DNA from: Streptococcus pseudopneumoniae
Lineage (GTDB): Bacteria > Bacillota > Bacilli > Lactobacillales > Streptococcaceae
Length of the DNA: 64,000 nt
Assembly: GCF_001074155.1 (NCBI RefSeq)
Contig: NZ_JUUZ01000004.1
Location: 1-64,000 of the forward strand
Direction: 5' to 3'
A model generated the notes under the pieces. That model made no database searches, was not told where the DNA came from, and worked only from the letters and a program-made list of their open reading frames with translations. The translations under genes and the position numbers were made by a program. How positions within the stretch are numbered: position 1 is the stretch's first letter; every line of letters starts with the position of its first letter. Below, one piece after another: positions 10,600 through 19,317 of this stretch.

Positions 10600-10628
10600 A
10601 TCTTACCTCAATTTGGTACATTTGTCAA
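10600..10628 (-). promoter_or_regulatory. pyrG promoter
   Basis: Minus-strand -35 TTGACA (10628-10623), a 17-base spacer and -10 TAAGAT (10605-10600), with GGGC as the likely start. Confidence 0.8.
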
Positions 10629-10670
10629 ATGTCATTCTTTACTAGATTTATAGTTCTACTGCAGAAAAGA

Positions 10671-10698
10671 AAACAACAAGGAGATTTCCTTGTTGTTT
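10671..10698 (-). terminator. rpoE terminator
   Basis: Twelve-base perfect stem AAACAACAAGGA / TCCTTGTTGTTT, followed on the minus strand by TTCTTTTC. It sits right after the rpoE stop and separates rpoE from the pyrG promoter. Confidence 0.85.
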
Positions 10699-10702
10699 GG
10701 TA

Positions 10703-11278
10703 TTATTCTTCTTCTTCCTCAGAATCTTCGTCATCTTCTTCAACAAGATCAACATCTTCCCCAAGATCATCTGGTGCGATTTCGTTGATTTCGGCGTCGT
10801 AGGCTTCTACTTCGTTCTTCTCATCGTCTGGATTTTCATCATCATAAGAAAGAGCTGGATCTTCTTCGTAGGCGTCCTCATCCTCTGGATCATCTGCACC
10901 GTAATCAATGGCATCAGCATCTCCATCCATAAAGGCATTAACACGTTTTTTCTTAGCCTTAGGTGCTACTTCTTCATCGTCACTTTCTTCAAGAGCAATG
11001 ATTTCTTCGTCAATTTCATCTACTCCATACCATGAACGAAGGCCCCATTTGTTATCTCCAAGAGAGATGAAGCTACCATCAAAATTCAACTCTGTATAGA
11101 ACAAAGGTAGTGCTTCGCGAATATCGCTATTAGAGGTACCAAGATAGTTTTGGATTTCATTGACCAAATCGCTAAAATGCATCTCGTGATCGCGACCACG
11201 TTGTTCCAAGATGGCACGAGCCACCTCAATCATAGATAGTTCACTTTTTTCTTGCCCAGCAAATACTTCTAATTCCAA
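10703..11278 (-). CDS. rpoE: DNA-directed RNA polymerase delta subunit
   Basis: 191 residues. The N-terminal ~90 residues form the HARE-HTH globular domain ([23 protein letters not shown] start, [14 protein letters not shown] end). The rest is an unstructured acidic tail rich in Asp and Glu, broken by one basic patch (KAKKKR). Delta binds RNA polymerase, increases recycling and reduces non-specific initiation. The start codon is TTG at 11278, supported by AGGAG seven bases upstream and by the family N-terminus [16 protein letters not shown] strong promoter lies at 11351-11379. It is monocistronic, with a terminator before pyrG. Confidence 0.95.
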   Translation of the reverse strand: MELEVFAGQEKSELSMIEVARAILEQRGRDHEMHFSDLVNEIQNYLGTSNSDIREALPLFYTELNFDGSFISLGDNKWGLRSWYGVDEIDEEIIALEESDDEEVAPKAKKKRVNAFMDGDADAIDYGADDPEDEDAYEEDPALSYDDENPDDEKNEVEAYDAEINEIAPDDLGEDVDLVEEDDEDSEEEEE

Positions 11279-11350
11279 AGCGTTTCTCCTCTTTTTTACT
11301 ACTAACGCCAGAGCATATAAACTCTGGTCTCATTTTATCATGTACTCTTT

Positions 11351-11379
11351 ATTGTACGATAATTTTCTTTATTAGTCAA
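11351..11379 (-). promoter_or_regulatory. rpoE promoter
   Basis: Minus-strand TTGACT (11379-11374), a 17-base spacer and TACAAT (11356-11351), about 75 bases before the TTG start. Confidence 0.8.
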
Positions 11380-11421
11380 AGGTTTAGAAGAAATAATGTG
11401 AAATATTTCAGTTAAACGAAA

Positions 11422-11450
11422 GACCTGGGAGATACACTCACAGGTCTATT
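11422..11450 (-). terminator. Hairpin terminator after the decayed small ORF
   Basis: AGACCTG / CAGGTCT inverted repeat around a 13-17 base loop, followed on the minus strand by TTCGTTT. The stop codon of the interrupted small ORF lies inside it. The 416-base gap 11279-11694 otherwise holds the rpoE promoter, this hairpin and the small ORF remnant. Confidence 0.5.
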
Positions 11451-11587
11451 GATTTATTTATGACACAAGACCACAGCCCAATGCCAACCACAAACTGCCA
11501 GAGGATCCCTACAGAGATAAAGGACCATTTATTGCGCCAGATTAAGTAAAAGGCCCCTTTCAGGTCCTGCTAGTAACTCCGTTTCAT
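11438..11587 (-). pseudogene. Small membrane-protein ORF interrupted by an in-frame TAG
   Basis: From an ATG at 11587, behind a purine-rich AAAGGAAAGGGATTGAG ribosome site, the frame reads MKRSY, then TAG, then QDLKGAFYLIWRNKWSFIS and a hydrophobic stretch ending in VINKSIDL and TGA. That gives 49 codons if the TAG is ignored. The open part has one membrane helix. It looks like a small gene inactivated by one base change, or a coding stretch with a recoded or later start. I recognise no family. It lies beside the TetR/ABC cassette. Confidence 0.45.
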
Positions 11588-11668
11588 CTCAATCCCTTTC
11601 CTTTCCTTTTCTTTCATTCCCCTAGAATAGCGGAAAAGCCTCCCTTGTCAATGCGTTTCAAAAGAAAA

Positions 11669-11690
11669 AGGCTGGGTAAGCCAACCTTTT
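11669..11690 (-). terminator. Terminator of the FtsX-type ABC operon
   Basis: Minus-strand AAGGTTGGC / CAGCCTT imperfect stem followed by TTTTCTTTTG, just after the permease stop. Confidence 0.55.
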
Positions 11691-11694
11691 CTAT

Positions 11695-12840
11695 TTATTC
11701 AGCTAAGAGCACTTCTTTGATGGTTTGTTTTTGGAGTTTTCTGTTGGATAGATAAAAGAGACTTTCATAAACCACAGCAAAAACGATCAAAGTCCAAAAG
11801 CACACATTCCAGTCAAAGTTATGCTCAATCTTTTCAGGAACGGTGTCTTTGATCACACCAATCAAGATTTCCATGATGCCATATTGATAAGCCGTCCCAA
11901 GAACAAATCCTAGATAGGCCCAGAAACGATAGGGAGCGAGAATATGACTTTGGCATTCACGATCGGTGTAGCCAAAAGCCTTCATCAAGGCCAAGGTTTC
12001 ACGACTTTCTGAAACGACAATCCCCAATGACAAAAAGAGGATCGAGAAAGAAAGGATCAAACCAATCATAATCATCATCGTTTGGATGATGTCATCTGTG
12101 TAGTCCCTTAGCCCAAAAGACAATTGAACCATGGCCGCGAAACACATGGAGCCAAAGACCACAAAAAACAGGATCGATTTTCTCCCCCAAATCAGCGACG
12201 AAGACAGCTCTTTTAGGAAGTCTTTCTCTTTCTTAGGAGCACTTTTTTTTCTTTTGACCTTAATCGGTGTTGGGTATTTTTTCAATAGGCGAAGGGCCGG
12301 CGTTTGTAGTTGTCTTCTAGCATAGCCAATCGCAAGAACCATAAAGAAAGTCGTTGGCAGTATCACTAAAGCGACCAGGAGCTGCCAGTGAAAATGAATG
12401 GTAATGTCTGGCAAAATCCCCTTCTCATTGCGAAAGTCATAAAAATGCCCCATCATAAGAAAAGAACCGAAATAGCCAAGAAGCGCTCCAACTCCAAAAC
12501 TGAGCCCAAAAGCCCAAAATCGTTTCGCCAACTGGCCATTGCTATACCCCAAAGCCTTTAAAATTCCTAATTGTTCCTTGTGGTCATCGACAAATTGTTT
12601 GATATAAAAACACATGAGAAGGATCGACGTCAAGGACAAGACAACCCCACTGACCATGGCCACCATCCAAGATAGCGAAACCTGGGCATCATAGTAGGTC
12701 TGAATCATCGGATTGGTTTTAGAAATCTCCAACTGCTCGATATCCAGATAAAAATTCAAGAAGAGATTGGCCACAAAGACTGCACAAGCCCCAATGATAC
12801 TGACGACAACTAATTTTCGAATATCTTTTACTGAAAACAT
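11695..12840 (-). CDS. ABC transporter permease, FtsX/MacB type
   Basis: 381 residues with two FtsX-like cores. Each has membrane helices around a cytoplasmic motif with the LGILKALGYSNGQLAKRFW (~90-108) and LALMKAFGYTDRECQSHIL (~290-308) pattern typical of lipoprotein/antimicrobial-peptide export permeases. A basic linker (KVKRKKSAPKKEK) joins the halves. It is short for the family because large extracellular domains are missing. It is third in an operon behind a TetR regulator and an ATPase, four bases after the ATPase stop. The likely role is efflux of a membrane-active or toxic compound, and the substrate is unknown. Confidence 0.8.
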   Translation of the reverse strand: MFSVKDIRKLVVVSIIGACAVFVANLFLNFYLDIEQLEISKTNPMIQTYYDAQVSLSWMVAMVSGVVLSLTSILLMCFYIKQFVDDHKEQLGILKALGYSNGQLAKRFWAFGLSFGVGALLGYFGSFLMMGHFYDFRNEKGILPDITIHFHWQLLVALVILPTTFFMVLAIGYARRQLQTPALRLLKKYPTPIKVKRKKSAPKKEKDFLKELSSSLIWGRKSILFFVVFGSMCFAAMVQLSFGLRDYTDDIIQTMMIMIGLILSFSILFLSLGIVVSESRETLALMKAFGYTDRECQSHILAPYRFWAYLGFVLGTAYQYGIMEILIGVIKDTVPEKIEHNFDWNVCFWTLIVFAVVYESLFYLSNRKLQKQTIKEVLLAE

Positions 12841-12843
12841 GGC

Positions 12844-13524
12844 TTACCATCCAATCTCATAAGCTGTCTGTGGCTGATCATTGGTCACAACTTGAGTAAT
12901 CTTGCCACTATTGACGCGAATGACGGTTCTGGCCATATCCGCAATATTTTGGTTGTGCGTCACCATGATGAGGGTAAAACCAAGCTTTTCCTTTAACTTC
13001 CAGATATAGTCGAGAATCTTGCGCCCTGTTTCTTCATCCAGGGCCCCCGTCGGCTCATCTAAGAAAAGAATCTCTGGCTTTTTGGCCAGGGCACGTGCAA
13101 TGGAGACTCTCTGCTGTTCCCCACCAGACAATTCACTTGGATACTTGTCTAGCTTATCGCCAAGACCCAAATCTTCGATAATTTGCAAAAAATCATGATT
13201 GTTTGCCAGGTCAGCTCCCATCTTTACATTTTGTCTGACCGTCAAATTAAGCAATAAATAATACTGCTGAAAAATAAAGGCAATTTTTTCACGTCTAAAG
13301 GCTGTCAATTGAGCATCTGTGAGCTGCGATAAATCCTGTCCTTGAATGAGAATATGCCCCTCATCTACCTTTTCTAATCCCGACAATACGTTTAAGAGGG
13401 TTGACTTTCCTGATCCAGAAGGACCTAGGATAACTACATCATCCTGGTCTTGAATCTGCAAATCAATACCTTTTAAGACCTTGGTTTGGCCGTAACTTTT
13501 GTGAACATTTTCTAGTTGAATCAT
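12844..13524 (-). CDS. ABC transporter ATP-binding protein (LolD/MacB type)
   Basis: 226-residue ATPase with Walker [11 protein letters not shown]-loop FIFQQYYLL, signature [15 protein letters not shown] and Walker [17 protein letters not shown]. The D-loop after Walker B, TGALD, is characteristic of the MacB/LolD subfamily that works with FtsX-type permeases. The start at 13524 ([12 protein letters not shown]) is chosen because its ATG overlaps the TetR stop as ATGA. The longer frame up to 13560 would overlap the regulator by 40 bases. Confidence 0.92.
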   Translation of the reverse strand: MIQLENVHKSYGQTKVLKGIDLQIQDQDDVVILGPSGSGKSTLLNVLSGLEKVDEGHILIQGQDLSQLTDAQLTAFRREKIAFIFQQYYLLLNLTVRQNVKMGADLANNHDFLQIIEDLGLGDKLDKYPSELSGGEQQRVSIARALAKKPEILFLDEPTGALDEETGRKILDYIWKLKEKLGFTLIMVTHNQNIADMARTVIRVNSGKITQVVTNDQPQTAYEIGW

Positions 13525-14096
13525 TTCTTTCCTACCATTTCTTTGATGAGAGATTGACAAACTTCTGTCAATAAACCAATCACTTCTTCCATGCTGAACT
13601 GATAAATACCAGAAGCAACCATAGAGGCCATACCGTGTGAGTAGATGAATAGATGCTGGTACAAGCGACTAGCTTCCTCTAGCGTCAACGGATAGTCTGC
13701 GACAATCGAATCCAGAACCAATTGGTAACTATGATCCTTCATGGGAAGAAAATCTTGAAAGCGACGAATCGGATCTTTGCTAGGATTTTGGAAAAGCAAT
13801 TGAAAAAGTTGGGGCTCTTTTGAGGCAAACAGGATATAAGCAACTCCGACAGATCGAAAAGGCTTCTCATCTTCTAAAGCCTTTCGTATATACTCCACCA
13901 CCACCATCTCCGCAGCAACAATAACCTCTGCTTGTAACTCAGCCATATTTGCAAATTGCCCAAAAATGACTCTTGGTGTGGCTCCCAATTTCTCTGCTAA
14001 TGCTCGAGCCGTCAAACTAGCTATTCCCTCTTCTCTCACCAATTGTAAAGCTGTCCCAATCATAGCCTCTTTACTAAATTTAACCTTAGGTGGCAT
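13521..14096 (-). CDS. TetR family transcriptional regulator
   Basis: 191 residues. The N-terminal helix-turn-helix (about 10-50: GTALQLVREEGIASLTARALAEKLGATPRVIFGQF) is TetR-like, and the rest is a helical ligand-binding and dimer domain. The start at 14096 (MPPKVKFSKEA) follows AAAGGAG. A TTG-initiated longer frame from 14114 is rejected because it runs into the operator. Its stop overlaps the ATPase start. Two tandem palindromes 15-42 bases upstream are the probable self-operator, so it likely represses itself and the downstream transporter until a substrate binds. Confidence 0.88.
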   Translation of the reverse strand: MPPKVKFSKEAMIGTALQLVREEGIASLTARALAEKLGATPRVIFGQFANMAELQAEVIVAAEMVVVEYIRKALEDEKPFRSVGVAYILFASKEPQLFQLLFQNPSKDPIRRFQDFLPMKDHSYQLVLDSIVADYPLTLEEASRLYQHLFIYSHGMASMVASGIYQFSMEEVIGLLTEVCQSLIKEMVGKK

Positions 14097-14110
14097 AAGA
14101 CTCCTTTCAC

Positions 14111-14138
14111 GCAACGTTTGTTGCGCAACGTTTGTTAC
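14111..14138. promoter_or_regulatory. Tandem TetR operators
   Basis: Two back-to-back 14-base palindromes: GCAACGTTTGTTGC (14111-14124, perfect five-base arms) and GCAACGTTTGTTAC (14125-14138, one arm mismatch). They abut with no gap, just upstream of the tetR ribosome site. Confidence 0.75.
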
Positions 14139-14317
14139 CTAAAAGATTACCATAACAAAGAAAACTTGTCAAGAAAAATCTGTAAAGCATAGAACAAAAA
14201 AACCAGCCCACTGATACAAGTGACGTCTGGTATACTAAATTTAGTCCCGAAGATTCGAACGGCGCTTGAAAACTTTACCCAGCAGAAGCTCACACTAGCC
14301 ATAGCCATAGATATCCG

Positions 14318-14446
14318 TTAGATTAAGGTGTTGATGCCAATCGACAAGGCCGCCTCCACCTCATCTTCACTCATCTGGCTGATCAGCATCATCCTAAGGA
14401 CAATGATTAACAAATGCTCATTTTCAGCAACATCCATATAGTTCAT
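14318..14446 (-). CDS. Small hypothetical protein (42 aa), possibly truncated
   Basis: ATG at 14446 behind a strong AAGGAGAAGGAC ribosome site. The peptide starts MNYMDVAENEHLL, has a short hydrophobic helix (IIVLRMMLI) and an acidic helix (MSEDEVEAALSIG), and stops with TAA at 14318. Beyond the stop another frame resumes plausible coding (GKVFKRRSNLRD then stop, near 14240-14280), which suggests the remnant of a slightly longer gene broken by a frameshift. No family is recognised. The rest of the 14139-14550 gap holds this ORF and the terminator of the next operon. Confidence 0.45.
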   Translation of the reverse strand: MNYMDVAENEHLLIIVLRMMLISQMSEDEVEAALSIGINTLI

Positions 14447-14519
14447 GTCCTTCTCCTTTTCATTCTTTTTTCATTATAAAGTAAAGAAGACCAGACAGCA
14501 ATGAATTCGTAAAACAAAA

Positions 14520-14545
14520 ACACCTCCAGTATTCACTGAAGGTGT
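14520..14545 (-). terminator. Terminator of the NatAB-like operon
   Basis: ACACCTTCAGT / ACTGGAGGTGT stem (one mismatch) followed on the minus strand by TTTTTGTTTT, just past the permease stop. Confidence 0.75.
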
Positions 14546-14550
14546 CTCTT

Positions 14551-15750
14551 TTAGTGATAGCTTAAAGCTCGTTTAAAGGTTTTCCAGATACCTAAATCAT
14601 CTGTTTGAAGGACTAGGCTGGCATACATACGTCCGATAAAGGCTGTTGCAGTCACAGCAAATACAACTGTTATCGCAAGAGAAATCCAAGCCTCGATACT
14701 ATTTGCATAACCATTAATAGCTCTGAAAGGCATAAAGAAGGTTGAGATGAATGGGATATAAGATCCAATTTTCAAAACCAAATTATCCCCAGAAGCCCCT
14801 AAGGCGGTTACCCCTATAAAACCTACCATAATTAAGAGCATCAAAGGAGACAAGGCCTTACCAGAGTCTTCAGGTCGAGAAACCATAGAACCTAAGAAGG
14901 CAGCCAAGACAACGTACATGAAAAGACTAACCAAGACAAACAACAAGGTGTTCAGAGAAAAAGCTTCTCCCAAATGACTTAGAATACCTGAATTAGCCAA
15001 GAAAGGCATATCCTTAAAGAATAAGATAGCTCCAAGTCCGCCTACAACATAAATACCAATATGAGTCAAAATGACAAGAAGTAAGGCAATCATACGTGCG
15101 TAAAAGTAGTGACTAGCACGAATACTTGAGAAGACCACTTCCATAATTTTTGTCCCTTTTTCACTGGCTACCTCTTGAGCAGTGACACTGGCATAAGTAA
15201 TCAAGATCATATAGAGGAAGAAGCCTAGTCCTGCTGCCGCAAAGGTTTGGACCATCTTTTTACTTTCCTTAGATTCATCAATCTGCTCTGAGAATTGAAT
15301 CGTTTGTGCCAAGTGCTGTTCCTGTTCCTGAGATAAATGTGCCTCCGAACGATTGAGTTGGTATTGGAGCTCATTCAACTTAGTTGTCACAGCTAACTTT
15401 ATACCACTTTCAAGTGAAGTTTCACCGTGATAGACTGCCTTGAGAACACTACCTTCTTGATCAATGGTCAAGTAACCTTTTATTTTTTCATCCTTGACAG
15501 CTTCTTGTGCGCTTGCTTCATCTTTATAGTCAAAATTAATGCCATTGGTCGATTTAAGACTCTCTGTTACAGTAGGCACCGAACTAACTACTGCCACCTT
15601 ATTATTCTGAGCCAAAGAGGAACCTTGGAGATAGCCAATTCCGCCAGACAAGCCGATAAAGAGAAAAGGCGAGATTACCATAAAGAAGAAACTCCAGGAT
15701 TTGACATGACGTAAATAAGTTTCTTTGATTACAACCAACATATTTCTCAT
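14551..15750 (-). CDS. ABC-2 type transporter permease (NatB/YhaP-like)
   Basis: 399 residues. An N-terminal membrane helix (~18-38) is followed by a large extracytoplasmic domain (~40-165, predicted coil LNELQYQLNRSEAHLSQEQEQ), then about five more helices. This is the architecture of NatB/YhaP sodium or drug exporters. Its ATG overlaps the stop of the ATPase gene upstream (ATGA), so the two are made together. Family members extrude sodium or antimicrobial compounds, and the substrate cannot be read from sequence. Confidence 0.83.
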   Translation of the reverse strand: MRNMLVVIKETYLRHVKSWSFFFMVISPFLFIGLSGGIGYLQGSSLAQNNKVAVVSSVPTVTESLKSTNGINFDYKDEASAQEAVKDEKIKGYLTIDQEGSVLKAVYHGETSLESGIKLAVTTKLNELQYQLNRSEAHLSQEQEQHLAQTIQFSEQIDESKESKKMVQTFAAAGLGFFLYMILITYASVTAQEVASEKGTKIMEVVFSSIRASHYFYARMIALLLVILTHIGIYVVGGLGAILFFKDMPFLANSGILSHLGEAFSLNTLLFVLVSLFMYVVLAAFLGSMVSRPEDSGKALSPLMLLIMVGFIGVTALGASGDNLVLKIGSYIPFISTFFMPFRAINGYANSIEAWISLAITVVFAVTATAFIGRMYASLVLQTDDLGIWKTFKRALSYH

Positions 15751-16640
15751 ACTTCCACCCCTGATTCTAGTTTAAAGATTTCATCAATTGTCGGAGCTTG
15801 CTGGTCAAAGGTCGCGATATAGTGTCCTTGAGTCAAGATGGCAAAGAGCTCCTGTCCAGCATTTTCATCATCTAGGATGAGCTTCCAAATCCCCTGCTTG
15901 GTTAAGCTAACATGAGTGACATGTGGGAGTTTTTCCAAGTCTTCCTGGCTCCTTTCACTTGCAACAAAGAGTCGCGTTTTGCCGTATTGATTACGAACAT
16001 CTTGGACTGGTCCATGCAAGACGACACGCCCATCACGAATCATAAGGATATCATCACATAGCTCTTCGACATTGGTCATGACGTGGTCTGAAAAGATAAT
16101 GGTTGCACCACGTTCTTTTTCTTTGAGGATAACCTGCTTGAGCAATTCAGTATTGACTGGATCCAGGCCACTAAAAGGTTCATCTAGAATGATCAGATCT
16201 GGTTCATGCATTAAAGTAATGATCAGCTGAATCTTTTGTTGATTCCCTTTTGAGAGACTCTTAATCTTGTCTGTCAATTTTCCCTTGACTTCCAGCTTCT
16301 CCATCCATTGAGGGAGTTTTTCTTTGACTTCTTTGGCATCCATGCCTTTTAACATTGCTAGGTAACGAACTTGCTCTAGAACTGTCAACTTAGGCATGAG
16401 ACTACGTTCTTCGGGTAGATAGCCAATCCGAGCATAGGTTTCCTGACGAATTTCCTGGCCATCAAACTGAATTTCTCCTTGATAATCCAAAAATTTCAAA
16501 ATACTGTGAAAAATGGTTGTTTTCCCAGCTCCATTTTTCCCAACTAGACCTAAAATTCTTCCAGGCTGAGCTTGAAAGTCAACGCCAAACAAGACTTGTT
16601 TGGAACCAAAACTTTTTTCAAGATTGCGGACTTCTAACAT
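15747..16640 (-). CDS. ABC transporter ATP-binding protein (NatA/YhaQ-like)
   Basis: 297-residue ATPase with Walker A GLVGKNGAGKTT, signature LSKGNQQKIQ, Walker B LIILDEPFSGLDP and a C-terminal ~80-residue extension typical of the drug/sodium-export subfamily. It is the first gene of a two-gene operon. The ATG follows TAGGAGGTGGATT, a near-perfect ribosome site. Confidence 0.92.
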   Translation of the reverse strand: MLEVRNLEKSFGSKQVLFGVDFQAQPGRILGLVGKNGAGKTTIFHSILKFLDYQGEIQFDGQEIRQETYARIGYLPEERSLMPKLTVLEQVRYLAMLKGMDAKEVKEKLPQWMEKLEVKGKLTDKIKSLSKGNQQKIQLIITLMHEPDLIILDEPFSGLDPVNTELLKQVILKEKERGATIIFSDHVMTNVEELCDDILMIRDGRVVLHGPVQDVRNQYGKTRLFVASERSQEDLEKLPHVTHVSLTKQGIWKLILDDENAGQELFAILTQGHYIATFDQQAPTIDEIFKLESGVEV

Positions 16641-16802
16641 AATCCACCTCCTACTAATCTTACCCTCATTATACTCCTTTTTTTAGTCATTACAAGGATT
16701 TATGTACATTTTTATTAGTAGAATTTACTAGGTGTTTTTTATATCAAAACGAATAAGATTCAACTTCATTATTCTTTCCAATATTCGGTATTTACAAAGA
16801 CA

Positions 16803-16830
16803 AAAAAATCCATCCCTCAGGATGGATTTT
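16803..16830 (-). terminator. pheT terminator
   Basis: Ten-base stem AAATCCATCC / GGATGGATTT, loop TGAG, followed on the minus strand by a T run. Confidence 0.85.
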
Positions 16831-16836
16831 AGACTG

Positions 16837-19242
16837 TTAACGCACTTCTGCATTCACTTTTTCTTCAAGTGATGCTTGGATTTTTTCCATGTAGCGTGCG
16901 ACTTCTTCGTCGGTCAAGCTATCTTCTGGATTTTGGAAGGTCAAGCTGTAGGCCATGGACTTCATACCAAGTCCTAGTTTTTCACCTGAGAAGACATCGA
17001 AAAGTTTGATATCTGTCAAACGTTTCACGCCAGCAGCTTTGATGGCGTCTACCACATCTTGGTGAGTCACTTCTGCTTTGAGGAGAAGGGCGATATCACG
17101 GCTGACTGCTGGGAATTTAGTAATTTCCACAAAGGCTTCTGCTGGTTGAAGGGCTGCCTCAATAGCCGAAAGGTTAAGCTCGGCTACATAAGTTTCAGGG
17201 ATATCATAAGCCTTAGCAGTGACTGGATGCACTTGCCCAAGGAAACCAAGAACTTGGTCGCCGAGTGAGATCAAGGCTGTACGTCCTGGGTGAAGACTCT
17301 TAATCTCTTGCGTTGCTGTATAGGTCGCTACAAGACCCAAGCGAGTAAAGAGTGCTTCAAGGATTCCCTTAGCATAGAAGAAGTCAACAGGAACAGCTGG
17401 AGTCTGGAAGTCTTTTTCAGCGACTAAACCAGTCAAAGCAAAGGCGAAACTGTTGATTTCATTTGGCAAGTCTTCTTTTGGGTTACCTGTTTGTTCAAAG
17501 ACTTTTCCAATCTCATAAAGAGCCAAGTTTTTATTCTTACGCGCTACGTTGTAGGCAACTGTATCTAAAATACCTGAAACCATATTTTGACGGAGGACCG
17601 AACGATCCACAGTCATTGGCCACATGAGCTCTGTCAAATGAGTTGGTTGAATGGTAAACTCAACCGCTTTTTCAGGAGTTGTCAGTGCATAGGTGATGAT
17701 TTCAGTTAAGCCTGCCCCTTCTGCAATGGTACGAACTTGACGGCGCAATTTTTGTGTCGCTGTTAATTCACCTGCTGTACCATCGTCTTTTGGAAGACTG
17801 GTTGGCAAGCGGTCGTAACCATAAATTCGGGCGATTTCTTCAAAGAGGTCCGCTTCGATAGTGATATCCCAACGGCGACGTGGAACGCTAACTGTGAAGG
17901 ATTCTGCATTTCCAGAAAGGCCAAATCCTAGACGACGGAAAACATCCTCTACATCCGCGTAGGAAAGCTCAGTACCAAGGACACGGTTAACGTCTACAAG
18001 AGTTGAAGAAACTTCCACATCAGATGTATCCAAGTGGCCTGCTGAAACGATACCCTTCCGCACGGTCGCACCAGCCAATTCCGCAATCATACTTGCTGCC
18101 GCATCAAGGGCTTCATTAACGGTTGCCACGTTGATTCCCTTTTCAAAGCGAGAAGATGATTCTGAGCGAAGATTGAGGCGACCACTTGTCTTACGGATAG
18201 ATTTGCCATTGAAGACAGCAGCTTCAAGAACTACACGAGTAGACTTTTCAGAGATTTCTGTAGCTTGTCCGCCCATGACACCTGCAAGGGCAACAGGTTT
18301 ATCAGCAACAGTAATGACTAAGTCAGTTGTTTCCAACTCACGCTCTTCCCCATCCAAGGTCACTAATTTCTCACCAGCACGTGCTTCACGCACACGGATG
18401 TCGTTTCCTTCAAAGGTATCTAAGTCAAAGGCATGCATAGGCTGACCAAAGTAAAGCAGGATATAGTTGGTCACGTCGACGACATTGTTAATAGGACGAA
18501 TACCTTCGTTCATGAGGAGGTTTTGCAACCATTGTGGACTTGGTGCAATAGTCACATTGTCCAAGATACGAGCTGCATAGTAAGGAGCCTTGTCTGTATC
18601 AATGCTGACAGAAAGAGCATCCGCTGCAACTTGGTCTGTTTCTGTTAAAGTAAATTCTTTAAAATTGACTGCCTTGTCATAGATAGCTGCTACTTCATGA
18701 GCTACCCCACGCATAGAAAGAGCGTCTGCACGGTTTGGAGTGATGGAAAGTTCGATGATTTCATCATCCAAGTCTAGATAGGAGAAGACTTCCTTACCTG
18801 GAACAGCCTCATCTGGCAAGATTTGGATGCCATCTGCAAATTCTTTGGGTACAACAGAGTCAGAAATCCCTAATTCACCAAGTGAGCAGATCATTCCGAG
18901 AGATTCCAAACCACGGATTTTCCCTTTTTTAATCTTGTAGTTGTCCGCAATGCGAGCTCCCGGAAGAGCCACCATAACCTTGATGCCTGCGCGCACATTT
19001 GGTGCACCACAGACGATTTGACGGGCTTCTTCTTCACCCACATTGACTTGGCAAACATGCAAGTGTGTTTCGGGCACATCTTCACAAGACAAGACTTCAC
19101 CGACGACAATTTTTGAGAGACCAGCAGCAGGTGATTCCACACCTTCTACTTCGATCCCTGTGGTTGACATTTTTTCAGCCAACTCTTGTGATGGTACATC
19201 AATGTCCACCAATTCTTTTAACCATTTATAAGATACAAGCAT
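16837..19242 (-). CDS. pheT: Phenylalanine--tRNA ligase beta subunit
   Basis: 801 residues, full length. It pairs with PheS as an alpha2beta2 enzyme that charges tRNA-Phe. In order: an N-terminal core with a tRNA-binding (EMAP/Trbp111-like) domain (~40-150), the B3/B4 editing domain, the B5 DNA-binding-like domain (~405-475), a catalytic-like core and a C-terminal FDX-ACB anticodon domain ([11 protein letters not shown] onward, the last ~95 residues). The GNAT gene lies between it and pheS on the same strand, and all three are probably expressed from the T-box leader. Confidence 0.97.
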   Translation of the reverse strand: MLVSYKWLKELVDIDVPSQELAEKMSTTGIEVEGVESPAAGLSKIVVGEVLSCEDVPETHLHVCQVNVGEEEARQIVCGAPNVRAGIKVMVALPGARIADNYKIKKGKIRGLESLGMICSLGELGISDSVVPKEFADGIQILPDEAVPGKEVFSYLDLDDEIIELSITPNRADALSMRGVAHEVAAIYDKAVNFKEFTLTETDQVAADALSVSIDTDKAPYYAARILDNVTIAPSPQWLQNLLMNEGIRPINNVVDVTNYILLYFGQPMHAFDLDTFEGNDIRVREARAGEKLVTLDGEERELETTDLVITVADKPVALAGVMGGQATEISEKSTRVVLEAAVFNGKSIRKTSGRLNLRSESSSRFEKGINVATVNEALDAAASMIAELAGATVRKGIVSAGHLDTSDVEVSSTLVDVNRVLGTELSYADVEDVFRRLGFGLSGNAESFTVSVPRRRWDITIEADLFEEIARIYGYDRLPTSLPKDDGTAGELTATQKLRRQVRTIAEGAGLTEIITYALTTPEKAVEFTIQPTHLTELMWPMTVDRSVLRQNMVSGILDTVAYNVARKNKNLALYEIGKVFEQTGNPKEDLPNEINSFAFALTGLVAEKDFQTPAVPVDFFYAKGILEALFTRLGLVATYTATQEIKSLHPGRTALISLGDQVLGFLGQVHPVTAKAYDIPETYVAELNLSAIEAALQPAEAFVEITKFPAVSRDIALLLKAEVTHQDVVDAIKAAGVKRLTDIKLFDVFSGEKLGLGMKSMAYSLTFQNPEDSLTDEEVARYMEKIQASLEEKVNAEVR

Positions 19243-19317
19243 AATTTAGTTCTCCAGAATGACAGTTGCCACTCTAGTTTTTTCCTTTCCTATCATTTCA
19301 TTAGAAGAATCATCTTC

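Noticed and set aside
10485-11035. Plus-strand Ser- and Phe-rich frames opposite the rpoE tail and the pyrG leader
   Set aside because: They are complements of the acidic Asp/Glu repeats of RpoE and of the attenuator region. No ribosome site or family resemblance.
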